A DNA stretch of 64,000 nucleotides from Imbricaverruca yamaguchii. Taxonomy: Eukaryota; Arthropoda; Thecostraca; Neoverrucidae. The position numbers and the translations under genes are program-made. Every line of letters starts with the position of its first letter. Within the stretch, counting starts at the first letter, position 1. The stretch is from positions 329,501 through 393,500 of the forward strand of contig JAOTOL010001509.1 in the NCBI GenBank assembly GCA_034440575.1. The letters are read 5' to 3'. Shown here one piece after another: positions 39,245-64,000 of the stretch. Under the pieces are notes generated by a model, which saw only the letters and a list, made by a program, of their open reading frames with translations, was not told the DNA's origin and made no database searches.

Positions 39245-40180
39245 CAGTCGAGCGGCAGCCGGCTGGTGATGTCGGGCAGCCGGCTGGTGTTGTCGGGCGG
39301 CAGCCGGCTGGTGATGTCGGGCAGCAGCCGGCTGGTGATGTCGAGCGGCAGCCGGCTGGTGATGTCGGGCGGCGGCCGGTGATGTCGGGCGGCGGCTGGG
39401 TGGCGGGCAGCCGGCTGGTGTTGTCGGGCGGCGGCTGGTGATGTCGGGCGGCGGCTGGTGTTGTCGGGCGGCGGCTGGTGATATCGGGCGGCGGCTGGTG
39501 ATGTCGGGCGGCGGCTGGGTGGTGGGCAGCGGCTGGGTGGCGGGCGGCGGCTGGGTGGCGGGCAGCCGGCTGGTGTTGTCGGGCGGCAGCCGGCTGGTGA
39601 TGTCGAGTGGCAGCCGGCTGGTGTTGTCGGGCGGCGGCTGGTGATGTCGGGCGGCAGCCGGCTGGTGTTGTCGGGCGGCGGCTGGGTGGTGGGCAGCGGC
39701 TGGGTGGTGGGCAGCGGCTGGGTGGCGGGCAGCCGGCTGGTGATGTTGGGCGGCGGCTGGGTGGCGGGCAGCCGGTGTATGTGGGCGGCGGTGGTGCGGG
39801 CGCGGCTGGTGATGTTGGGCGGCGGCTGGGCGCGGGGGCGGTGTGGGCCGGTGTGGTGGGCAGGTGGTGGGGGCAGCGGTTCGGGCAGCGGCTGGGTGGT
39901 GGGCAGCGGCTGGGTGGCGGGCAGCCGGCTGGTGATGTTGGGCGGCGGCTGGGTGGCGGGCAGCCGGCTGGTGATGTTGGGCGGCGGCTGGTGACGTCGG
40001 GCGGCGGCTGGTGATGTTGGGCGGCGGCTGGGTGGTGAACAGCCGGCTGGGTGGCGGGCGGCAGCTGGGTGGCGGGCAGCCGGCTGGTGATGTCGGGCAG
40101 CGGCTGGATGGCGGGCAGCCGGCTGGTGTTGTCGGGCGGCGGCTGGGTGGCGGGCAGTCGGGTGGTGGGCAGATGGTGGA
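39245..40180. repeat. G-rich minisatellite of 17-24-bp variants
   Basis: GGCAGCCGGCTGGTGATGTC, GGGCGGCGGCTGGTG and GGGTGGCGGGCAGC modules are shuffled in many combinations. The long open frames on both strands (Pro-rich on the minus strand) are a consequence of the stop-free modules. Confidence 0.93.
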
Positions 40181-40184
40181 TGGT

Positions 40185-40460
40185 GAGCGACGCGACTGCC
40201 CTTCCCCACCAAAAATATAAAATGGCAGGCAACTAGCGATACCGCTGCCTTACCCACCCACCATGTGAAATGCCAGGCAATCAGCAACACAACTGCCCTA
40301 TCTACCCAACACGTGAAATGGCTAGCAGTCAGCGACATCACTGCTCTGCCCACCCAACACGTGAAATGGGCAGTCAGCGATACCATTGGCCTAGCCATTC
40401 AATACCTGAAATGGCTGTCAGTCAGTGATACCACTGTCCTACCCACCCAGCACATGCAAT
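40185..40460. repeat. Degenerate ~55-bp repeat, about 5 units
   Basis: CTGCCTTACCCACCCACCATGTGAAATG-like segments recur; the steady part is ACCCAACACGTGAAATGGC. The CACGTG E-box core appears in two units. Confidence 0.8.
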
Positions 40461-41221
40461 ACACGGTGAAGACCGTTGAACTGCAATGTTACCGAGGTCC
40501 TCACATGTCCAGGTATTGTAGGTGTTTAGGACACCACACGTACAGGCGGGGCATCGATAATTTCACTAAGCAAAGTGCAATTTCCAAAAAAAAAGTACTT
40601 CGTGACACACCCTAATGTACATGCCCTGGAAAACAAAACCTTGGCACGTTAATCGTAGGCGTTCACAGGGGACCTACCAGATGACATTGAGTAATCGGAA
40701 CGGAATAGAGTCCTGGTGACCTGGCTGACTGAAGAGCCAATTCAAGAAGAATACGCGCTCACATTTTTCTGCTTTAGCGCAACTAAACCCTTTTGAAATT
40801 CTGCTAGCTGATGCAATGATGAATCTTGGTTGGTTAAACTTTTAATAATTTGTTTTCAAGTTCGCCTGAAAATATTGTCACGCTTGACCAGTGTTTTTGT
40901 TTGGCGCCTGCCATACATACCCCATGAAACCTACGGCCTGTATTGCCCGACCGCTGCACTGAAGACTAGCGACAGCTAAGCTAAGGATGTAACAAAGCAT
41001 GGACGAACAGGGAAAAACCACCAATTCCTATCTATCACCAACGTTGTCACTGGCTCGTGGCCCATCCCGCTGATGATGCCTATGCTCCCCGACAAGCACA
41101 ATCACAGACGTACTGATAGGCACATGCGTTGGACATCCCCGCCATGTTGGGGGCTCAGCCGAGGGACAGGCGCTTGCTCCGATCCGGCTGCCACTGCGAG
41201 CACAGGTGACGCCGTGACGCA
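40461..41221. other. Unique sequence, no gene seen
   Basis: AT-rich in the middle; no recognised feature. Confidence 0.5.
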
Positions 41222-41695
41222 GACGTCGCACCGACTGCTCTGTGGTCGTCCCGTGGTCGCCCCGTGGTCGCCCAGTGGTCACCCGGTGGTCGCCCAGTGG
41301 TCACCCGGTGGTCGCCCCGTGGTCACCCGGTGGTCGTCCCGTGGTCGTCCCGTGGTCGCCCCGTGGTCACCCGGTGGTCGTCCCGTGGTCGTCCCGTGGT
41401 CGCCCCGTGGTCACCCGGTGGTCGCCCCGTGGTCGCCCCATAGATCACCTCGTGGTCATCCCGTGGTGGCCCAGTGATCGTCCTGTGGTCGCCCCGTGGT
41501 CACGGCATGGGCACCTCGTGGTCGCTGACTGTCCCGTGGTCGCCCCTGTGGTCGTCCCGTGGTCCTCCCCGTGGTCGCCGACTGTCCCGTGGTCGTCCCG
41601 TGGTCGTCCCGTGGTCGCCGACTGTCCCGTGGCCACCCCGTGGTCGCCGACTGTCCCGTGGTCGTCCCGTGGTCGTCCCCATGGTCGCCGGCACC
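41222..41695. repeat. 11-bp minisatellite
   Basis: CGTGGTCGTCC, CGTGGTCGCCC and CGTGGTCACCC units of 11 bp repeat about 30 times. After 41470 they are mixed with GCCGACTGTCC inserts. Confidence 0.94.
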
Positions 41696-41747
41696 TGGTG
41701 TGGAGCCGCCGTCGATGCGCTGCTCGCACCACCAATCAATGGTGCAC

Positions 41748-41965
41748 AAGGCTCTGGAACTGCTCTACAACCCACGGATGCCGTAGTCATGCTCTGAGGC
41801 TGAAGCTGCCTCACCCGCAGCCCGTGTTTCAACCTGGCAAGGCTCTGAAACTGCTCTACACCCCACGGATGCCGTGGTCATGTTCTGAGGCTGAAGCTTC
41901 CTTATCCGCTGCCCGTGTTTCAGCCTGGCAAGGCTCTGAAACTGCCGCACACCCTGCCGACGCCG
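41748..41965. repeat. 91-bp repeat, 2.4 units
   Basis: AAGGCTCTG starts at 41748, 41839 and 41930, exactly 91 bp apart, with CCCACGGATGCCGTGGTCAT and GCCCGTGTTTCAGCCTGGC inside. Confidence 0.92.
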
Positions 41966-42461
41966 TGGAGCCAGTCGTATCACGGGCGGCGATCATGTGT
42001 CCACCCCGGCCACGCCTCTGCAGCGGGGCCGGCGGCCCGTGGCTCGCTGTCCAGATGGAGGTGGCGACAGGGGCGGACAATAGTGCGCCAGTGTCGGCGC
42101 CATCGCCTCCGATAGGCATCGCGCGCCACGCGGCCGCGCGCGCCGCGCTTTGATGGCCGGGGTGACGCCAAGTCAGGCGGCTGCGCACTTTGCGCGCCGG
42201 GATTGTTTGCGCCGTCGGTGGCCAACAAACAGGGCCATTGTCGCAGGAGTGGCGCCGCCACTTCAGACCAGCCACAACGAGCGGCGGCTGCCAGTGTCCC
42301 ACTGGACAGGCCTTGGCGGCGTCACAATGGACAGGGTCGCCAGCGTCACAATGGCCGGGGCTGGTGGCGCAACGTCACACGGGGCCGAGACCTGAGGTGC
42401 TGCATTAACTGGATGGCGACAGGCTTGTGTCAGACAGATGTAGCGAAGGAGATAATATTAA
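41966..42461. other. GC-rich sequence, no gene seen
   Basis: CpG-rich sequence without recognisable coding content. GGCGTCACAATGGACAGG-like motifs recur twice near 42310-42350. Confidence 0.45.
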
Positions 42462-42640
42462 CAGACGAGAGCGAGGGAGAGAGGGAAGGAGAGAGAGAGA
42501 GAGTGAGGGGGAGAAAAAGTGATAGAGAGAGGTAGAGATAGAGATGAAGATATAGATAGAGAGATAGAGAGATAGAAATATAGATAGAGAGATAGAGATA
42601 GATAGATAGAGAGATGCAGAGAGAGAGAGAGAGAGAGGGA
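42462..42640. repeat. GA/GATA-rich polypurine tract
   Basis: The plus strand is almost purely purine plus T, with GAGAGAGA runs and many AGATAGAGAGATAG motifs. It is a decayed (GA)n/(GATA)n microsatellite. Confidence 0.95.
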
Positions 42641-44850
42641 GAGCATGGTGACTACACGACGGACGATTTGTGCCAAAACAGCTTCGCAGATACATTGCAA
42701 GTGCTTGCAATATAACATAATAATCATTGGTTCGCTTACGAATCATCTGATGCCTGGGCCCCATACGACCTATCTGAGCATCGCTTGTATTACAATAGGT
42801 GGGTATCATTGTTATTATGTTTGCATAGCCATTCGCTGTATAAGAACCAATGCGCTCGAGACAATGTTTCCAGCAATGGATAAGTTCGTAGACTTCCAGC
42901 ACGAACACTTCTCACAGCCTTCGCGTGCTGTTTGAGACGTGTCATCATTTATACCGACGAATCGAGGTACAGCTGAAAGGTTACGATACCATTCCGACAG
43001 CATACGAAAAACGGCAATTGATGTCGCCGACCTTTATGACTACCGCTCATTTCCCTACAATACCCGAGTCAGTATTATACAGCGAATTTTCCCAATAGTC
43101 CGCTGCTTGCCATAGTGAACAGCAAAGCCCGAAACTGCACCTATCGTCAAATTATGAGATCGGTACAAACTTCAGCCATACCATATTTCAGCGAAATTCA
43201 ATGGTCAGGACAACCCTAAGCGCCTGATTGTCCAGAATTTTGGAGAGCGCAGCAAAAACACATCGCCTTTGGACGCGTGTTATTTGTGAGACACCACACA
43301 ATAGTAATGTACAATAGTAATATGTTCTACTCATTTCAGCCTTCATTGTGGTGCCCTTGTGTCTATTGAACTGTAAAATACTGAGTCAACTGTGACTTAA
43401 AGCTAGTGTGCTACATTTGAATCGCCTATTACATGTTGGAAACGGAAGCATGAATTAACCGTCGCTCAATTACCGGTTAAGTGAATCCCTGCGAATCGAA
43501 AATGATGGAGCATTTTGAGTCCCTAATGTAGCATGTCTTTTCAATGTAGTCTATTTGCGACCCAAAAGGTTACTCGGTGACAAAATAGAATGGCTATCGT
43601 CAGTCATAACTTCCAAATGCAATAGGTCTTCCCGGAATCATTAGCATCGGGGCTAGTGTAAGACTTTTGTTTGTCCATTTCTTTAGTGCTTTAATTTGAT
43701 TTCATTTCATCGGCCTGCCACAGCACAACTACGAAATCCGAGTATCCACTGCCAAATATTATAAAACTGCCATACCAATACATTCTTACTGAGTTAGAAT
43801 GGATTTAGTAATTAGAGCAGTGTGTTATTGGCATGTTGTGATACTTTGTCAAGTATTATATTATACATTCCTGGTATGTTATCACAGTAACTAAGGAGCA
43901 GATACACGACTGTACCTCGCCTTTGCAATGAACAAGCATCAGCGTTCAGGAGAAAAACCGACTGGACCTATAATCCAAACAGCGGCAAGCTATTTGCCAC
44001 ATCATAGCCCATCTGCCTCGTTTAGTTCGGTGGCCCATGCTCCGCAGTGCATCAGCCATCCGCCGCGACCCACGCCAGAATACATCTCCCGGCAGCTCCT
44101 CACGAAGCTGCTCCTGCCGCCGCAGCTGACGCCCACGTCGAAAGCGTGACGTACAAAAATACATGTGTATTTGACTCGCACGGTGTCAGTCTAGGCAGCA
44201 AAAGCACAACACCCGCCCTACAGGCAGTCCACGATACAACACACCGTAGCAAAATACTGAACGTAGTCAGGCCGCTTTCATATATGGCTAGAAACAAAAT
44301 GTACGTCACGCAAAAAAAACTGCTCTGACCACTGCAAGGGGCACAGTGCAACATCAGGTATCACACTCGAGAACAGAGATCACCATAGAGGCGATGGACA
44401 CAGGCCATCGTCAGACGCGTTAGGTCAGTATTGATGTCATACATTCATTGTTAGCCAAGTGTCAGACAAGTATCACCAGATACAGTCGGTCAGTCGTCCC
44501 CCTCCTAAACAACAATCGTTGCCAGTGCCCAAAGGTGGCATATGCACAAGACCATTTCTCTTTGACGTGATATCCTTACTAGTTGTAGGAGAGGCATCGC
44601 CAGATACAAAAGGCATGATGTGTACATGCCGTGATTAGGTAGCAATCGCCGACATTTTCAGTTCGGCGTCTGTGTGGTGGTGAACTCCGCGTTAGTAGGG
44701 AGAACGATGAGACGCAGATAATGCTAGTGTCACGGGACGAGTACCGTCAGCTCCAATTATTGGTCACGCGACTCGTCGACCCAAGACAATGTCAGCTTCT
44801 GCGAGTCGCTCGTCTCCTATGTCGGGTGATACTGCGGCTCCCGTCGGTCC
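42641..44850. other. Unique AT-rich sequence, no gene seen
   Basis: The longest repeat-poor stretch of the left part. Open frames are short and unrecognised. Confidence 0.5.
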
Positions 44851-45510
44851 GAGATGTCCGGTACAGCGAGCCACCGGTTCGAGATGTCCGGTACAGCGAG
44901 CCGTCTGTCCGAGATGTCTGGTACAGCGAGCCGTCTGTCCGAGATCTCTGGTACAGCGAGCCACCGGTCCGAGATGTCCGGTACAGCGAGCCATCGGTCC
45001 GAGATCTCTGGTACAGCGAGCCACCTGTCCGAGATTTCTGGTACAGCGAGCCATCGGTCCGAGATGTCTGGTACAGCGAGTCACCGGTCCGAGATGTCTG
45101 GTACAGCGAGCCATCTGTCCGAGATCTCTGGTACAGCGAGCCACCGGTCCGAGATGTCCGGTACAGCGAGCCATCGGTCCGAGATGTCTGGTACAGCGAG
45201 CCATCTGTCCGAGATCTCTGGTACAGCGAGCCACCGGTCCGAGATGTCCGGTACAGCGAGCCATCGGTCCGAGATGTCCGGTACAGCGAGCCATTGGTCC
45301 GAAATGTCTGGTACAGCGAGCCATCGGTCTGAGATGTCCGGTACAGCGAGCCATCGGTCAGAGATGTCCGGTACAGCGAGCCATCGGTCCGAGATGTCGG
45401 GTACAGCGAGCCATCTGTCCGAGATCTCTGGTACAGCGAGCCATCTGTCCGAGATCTCTGGTACAGCGAGCCATCTGTCCGAGATGTCCGGTTCTGCGAG
45501 CCATCAGTTT
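44851..45510. repeat. 30-bp minisatellite, about 22 units
   Basis: CGAGATGTCCGGTACAGCGA followed by GCCACCGGTC and variants (CTCTGG, TTTCTGG, ATCTGTC) repeat exactly every 30 bp. Open frames of 200-280 codons on both strands reflect the period. Confidence 0.96.
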
Positions 45511-46149
45511 CAGCTGATTGGCCCTGCAAGTCACCGATCCGGGGATCTGGGCCCGCAGCCAGGCACATGTATCGCTGGCCCGACGGACTTGCTCCGCGGC
45601 TGAGGCACAGTATGACCGGACCAGCCAGCGAAGGCACCATCGCCACACCGGGACGGGGGCTCCGTCAGTGCCGCACTGCAAGTATGACTGATGCTCAGCA
45701 GGCGACACGTCGGACCTGGCGACAGAGACAACGTCGCCGCGACAGCCGTGTCAGAGCATCCCGTCCAACTCGACCCGGCCGCCGCAGCCAGCGTCATGAT
45801 CCACCGGCCCGCAGAGCTACGCCCGCCCACGCACACCAGATGCAAGTCCACCCTGTGCGAAAACAGAGTAACGTGGTTTTCATCTAGCCGGCTGACGATG
45901 AATGCGGTCGCTTCCGTCCGGGTCGGCCGGCACCAGGCCGCTGTTTTCCGGAGCACGTTGCCCGGGCCGGCCGACTCGTCAACAGGGCCGGACCGAGCGC
46001 TGTGATCGGGCTGACAGCGTGTTTGCCTGCGCAGCGCCGAGTGCCGCCGCCAGATCACATCTAGCGGCCAGATTCCGCGCGTGGTCGGGCTGCCATCGAG
46101 GCTCACTGCGGTCCACTGCGGTCCGCTGGGTCACGTGATCCGCTGACCG
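45511..46149. other. GC-rich sequence, no gene seen
   Basis: CpG-rich and unique. No recognised coding content. Confidence 0.45.
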
Positions 46150-46860
46150 CCGTCTCCGGGTCGACACAATACACCACACCTGCCGTATCCTACCGCCGGG
46201 CGCTGGCCGTATCAGTCACCGAAACCTCACAATGTGCGACACCTGCCATCTCCGTGTCCCCACAACTTACACAGCTCCGGTCTACGGGCCTAGAATGCCC
46301 GGCACCTCCAGTCTCCGGGTCACACAACCATCAAATCTCCAGTTCCCAGATCTCTGCAACCACTAAACCTTCCGTCACCCAGCCCCAAACACATCCAGTC
46401 TCCCCATAACCACCAAACGTCTTCGAATCTAAGAAACCAGTCACACCCAATCTCCGTGCTTCAAACACCAGACACCCCCAATACCTTTTCCTCAAACATC
46501 AGGCACGCCCAGTCTCCGTTCTTCAAACATCGGACACCTCCAGTCTCAATTCCTCAAAAACCAGACACACCCAGTTTTCGGGTTCCTAGGGTCGTCACAC
46601 TTCAGTCTCCTGGCTTCGCAAGAACCAAGTTCAGTCCGTAGGAAACAGTCAGGCAGCTGGCATGTCCAGTCTTCGGGTTTTCATAACTATCAAAACACCA
46701 GCCTCCGGGTTGAGAGCATACGGCACCTCCAACCACGAGGTTCGCACAACGTGTGACACCTCGTCTACGGGTTCACACAATACGGGACGCCTGGTCTCCT
46801 GGTTCGCACAACGCGTGACACCTCCGGTCTTCTGGTCCACACGACCTCACTACACTTCGT
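46150..46860. repeat. Degenerate ~35-bp repeat
   Basis: CACCTCCAGTCTCCGGGTTC-like motifs (CACCCAGTCTCCG, CACCTCGTCTACGGG) recur about every 35 bp, strongly diverged, over some 700 bp. Confidence 0.7.
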
Positions 46861-47950
46861 CTCCCGACCGAGGTCAGATGGCCGCGCCGTCCCAGGGGCA
46901 GTGTTGTGGCAGCAGCAGCTGGCGACAGCCCAGCACGCGACCACCGGAACAGTCTCGCCAGACTCGCTTCACCAGGTGCGGAGTAGAGGACGTGGTGTAG
47001 TACCGAATCGCGGGGAGTTGCGGCCTTGTCATTAGGAAACCGTCCAAGACACAGCAGCATGCAGAACACAGAGGTGCAAGGATTCGACAGCCACGCGGAG
47101 CAGAACACCGACAGCCTTTGAGAGCAGTGGCGCAAAACCCGGCTCTGGTTAAGACACAACACCTAGAGTAGAGATTCACATACAGGATATAGCCTCAGGA
47201 GCGAACAAGCAGCGCGGTTTACAAAAGTAAGAGGGAACTGTCGAGCATCCGGTTGCCATACGGGCGATGCCGCGAATCAGGACTCCGTACACTTGACGAA
47301 AATGGAGGCCTGATGAGACCAGACCAGCGCAACATTGCTCTCACCTCCAGGTGATCGTTGCCTGTAATACACACGGCGTTTAACAGATGCACTCGCAGTG
47401 ACACTCGGAACCATTGGCAAATATGACCACCATGCATGTCGCTGAACGAATGTGGCCAGCTGTGGAGCTAGATTGAGAAGCGCAAGACTTGGTCTCCTTA
47501 GAGCTGACATACAGACAGCCTGACGCGGCTCTGTCCTCTCCCTAGTGCGGCAGGGTAACACTCCTCCCACACCGGCAGTAGAACGAGCCAATGCGTCAGA
47601 GAACCGGACTGAGAAGGGCCGCTGTTGTAGAGATTCGGTCAGCTCAGTGTGTGAGCAGACTGACGCACAGTAAGCCAAGGGAGCTGCCACTGAAGCCCGG
47701 CAAACCACCAGACACGGGGTCGAGCCTGCACGGATGACCAGAGCAGAGGCGCAGCACAGAGGCAGAGCACGGACGTCGTGCGGGACAAGAAAAAAGCTGC
47801 AGCTGTGTAGACCAGCGCACGGCCACCGTGCGGTATCGGAGCACCACATGGCAGACTGGGTGGACCAGAGTACAGCTATGTGGCCCAGATCACGACACAT
47901 GACTCAGTGAGGAGCGGCGGCCCTGACGACACCCCCAGTGCCGGTCCGGA
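46861..47950. other. Kinase 3' flank, probable 3' UTR
   Basis: This stretch lies directly after the LIMK stop codon on the minus strand. It is GC-balanced and shows no recognisable repeat or coding similarity. Open frames cross it on the minus strand but their residues match nothing I know. It probably includes the 3' UTR, with the mRNA end unplaced. Confidence 0.4.
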
Positions 47951-62499
<14,549 letters not shown>

Positions 62500-62519
62500 C
62501 TGGCGACAGACAGGCCATC

Positions 62520-63050
62520 GGATCATCAGGCCACACTGCCGACACGTACGGCTCCTCAGACAAACCTACTGAGACTGGCAGGAGCTCAAACCACACTGCC
62601 GACGCGTATAGTACCCCAGATCACCCTACTGAGACTGGCAGGAGCTCAAACCACACTGCCGACACGTATAGTTCCTCAGACCATCCTGCCGAGACCAGTA
62701 GGAGCTCAAACCACTCTGCCAGCACGTATAGTGCCTTATATCAGCATACTGAGACTGACGAGATCAAACCACGCTACCGACACGCACAGTGCCTCAGACA
62801 CCCTGCTGAGGCCGGTAGGAGCTTAAACCACCATGCCGACATGTATAGTGCCTCAGATCACCCTACTGAGACTGACAAGAGCTCAAACCACCCTGCTGAC
62901 AAGAATATTACCTCAGATCACCCTACTGAGACTGGCAGAAGCTCCAACCACACTACCGACACGTACAGTGCCTCAGATCACCATACTGAGACTGGAAGGA
63001 GCTCAAACTACCTTGCCAACACGTACCTCTAGGTACGTGCCAACACGTAG
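62520..63050. repeat. 60-bp minisatellite, about 9 units
   Basis: GGAGCTCAAACCACACTGCC and CAGATCACCCTACTGAGACT mark a 60-bp unit with moderate divergence. It lies in the intron 5' of the PDZ exon, starting about 20 nt from the acceptor. No likeness to the exon is evident. Confidence 0.92.
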
Positions 63051-63224
63051 GACAGACCTCAGATTGCCCTGCTGAAACAGACCATCTCAGACCACTTTGC
63101 CGATACACACAGTAGCTCAGATCACCCTGTTGAGACAGACAGTACCCTAGATCTTCCTGCTGGGACAGACCTCAGATTACCCTGACGACATACACACAGG
63201 GCACCACGGACTACCGTACCGACA

Positions 63225-63725
63225 AACACAGTAGCTCAGTGCCATGTGTGTTCACTGCGCGCGTCAGCATACACAGACACAGCCCACCGCGTGGGCACAC
63301 ACAGTAGCTCAGTACTGTGTGTGTTGACTGCATGCGTCAGCATACACGGACACAGCCCACCGCGGGGACACACCATGGTAAATAATGGTTTTTCGTTAGG
63401 TGTGAGATGTCGAAACGAGTACAGTAGGATGCCGAAATTTGCCATGTAACTAGCATCATTTAGCACGCTTTTAATGCCTTTCAGACTCAAATTTGAGGGA
63501 TTGTTGTATGTAATGTACTTACGACTGTACCTTCATGATTTGTTTCGAGATACATAATTTAGGAAGTACATAATTTAGGGGACACACACACACACAGTAG
63601 TTCAGTATTGTGTGTTGACTCAGTGCGTCAGCATACACAAGCAAAGACAACAGGGGTGACACACACAGTAGCTTAGTGTTGTGTGTGTTGACTGTGCGTC
63701 AACATACACAGACACAGACCACCGC
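63225..63725. repeat. ~84-bp repeat, 4 units in two blocks
   Basis: CACAGTAGCTCAGT, GTGTGTTGACT, GCGTCAGCATACAC and CACAGCCCACCGCG recur at 63225-63370 and again at 63585-63725. The two blocks are separated by about 215 bp of AT-rich unrelated sequence, perhaps an insertion. Confidence 0.85.
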
Positions 63726-64000
63726 GGGAACATACGGATGTCCAGCTCATCATCACGCTTAGCCATGTAGGGAGTAGAACGCACTCCCGCTATATATATC
63801 AGGGGTCGAAATGGGTTTAAATACGGGGGTTGGCGCATAATAGAACGGAAGGGAATATGCTGTGAGCTGTAGCAAACGTCGGGGGCGATACATGCACCCG
63901 ATAGTGCAGACTGGAACGGGAGGGTAGGTTCTCTGTGTTCATCGCACCGTGCCACATAGTAGCTTTGCCCAGGTGGTTAAACCATGCATAGTTTAAACCC
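63726..64000. other. Window end, no exon seen
   Basis: No PDZ or LIM exon of the kinase is visible here on the minus strand. Confidence 0.5.

Noticed and set aside
38406..40398. Pro-rich minus-strand frames of about 600 codons
   Set aside because: They translate the shuffled G-rich minisatellite modules in two frames at once and show no domain.
44721..45646. Repeat protein with a 10-residue unit on either strand
   Set aside because: The 30-bp array is open in several frames at once; no start, signal or codon bias favours one.
62500..64000. An upstream PDZ or LIM exon of the kinase
   Set aside because: No LIM zinc-binding Cys/His spacing or PDZ start motif was found on the minus strand in this stretch.

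Overview
The window is animal nuclear DNA. It holds one recognisable gene, split into nine exons with GT-AG introns, set in DNA very rich in minisatellites, (AT)n runs and tRNA-derived SINEs. An invertebrate, most likely an arthropod and perhaps a crustacean, is my best guess. It rests only on the overall character of the kinase and of the repeats; no marker here fixes the taxon.

The gene lies on the minus strand between 62499 and 47951 and encodes a LIM kinase. Nine exons cover the end of the PDZ domain, a Ser/Arg-rich linker, the whole kinase domain and a Pro/Ala-rich tail. All splice phases agree and give about 500 residues. The LIM domains and the start of the PDZ domain would lie beyond position 64000. 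The catalytic motifs ([36 protein letters not shown]) are intact, so the product should be an active kinase for cofilin, a regulator of actin filament turnover.

The most striking feature is that four of its intron-exon junctions have been tandemly duplicated. The donor after the PDZ exon is present 20 times in a 36-bp array. The catalytic-loop exon end and its donor are duplicated once with an in-frame 75-bp period. The acceptor of the VIGRV exon is repeated at an 85-bp period. The acceptor of the activation-loop/APE exon has grown into a 72-bp array of about 24 units in which the acceptor AG is lost.

Positions 1-47950 show no gene that I can recognise. By region: 1-4.2 kb, a set of minisatellites including a 30-bp array with eight perfect CRE palindromes; 4.2-9.9 kb, mostly unique sequence with SINE pieces; 9.9-11.1 kb, a GC-rich island with a long CCG run; 11-23.3 kb, unique sequence with ACCAC, 48-bp, 29-bp, 39-bp and 52-bp arrays and a second GC-rich island; 23.3-28.3 kb, AT-richer sequence with a piggyBac-like miniature element and a SINE; 28.3-31.2 kb, a 31-bp array over 2 kb long; 31.2-42.6 kb, further arrays (16, 21, 34, 11 and 91 bp), a GC-rich island and a GA-rich tract; 42.6-44.8 kb, unique; 44.8-46.9 kb, a 30-bp array and degenerate repeats; 46.9-47.9 kb, the kinase 3' flank.

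The many long open frames over the arrays are by-products of stop-free repeat units and are not annotated as genes.
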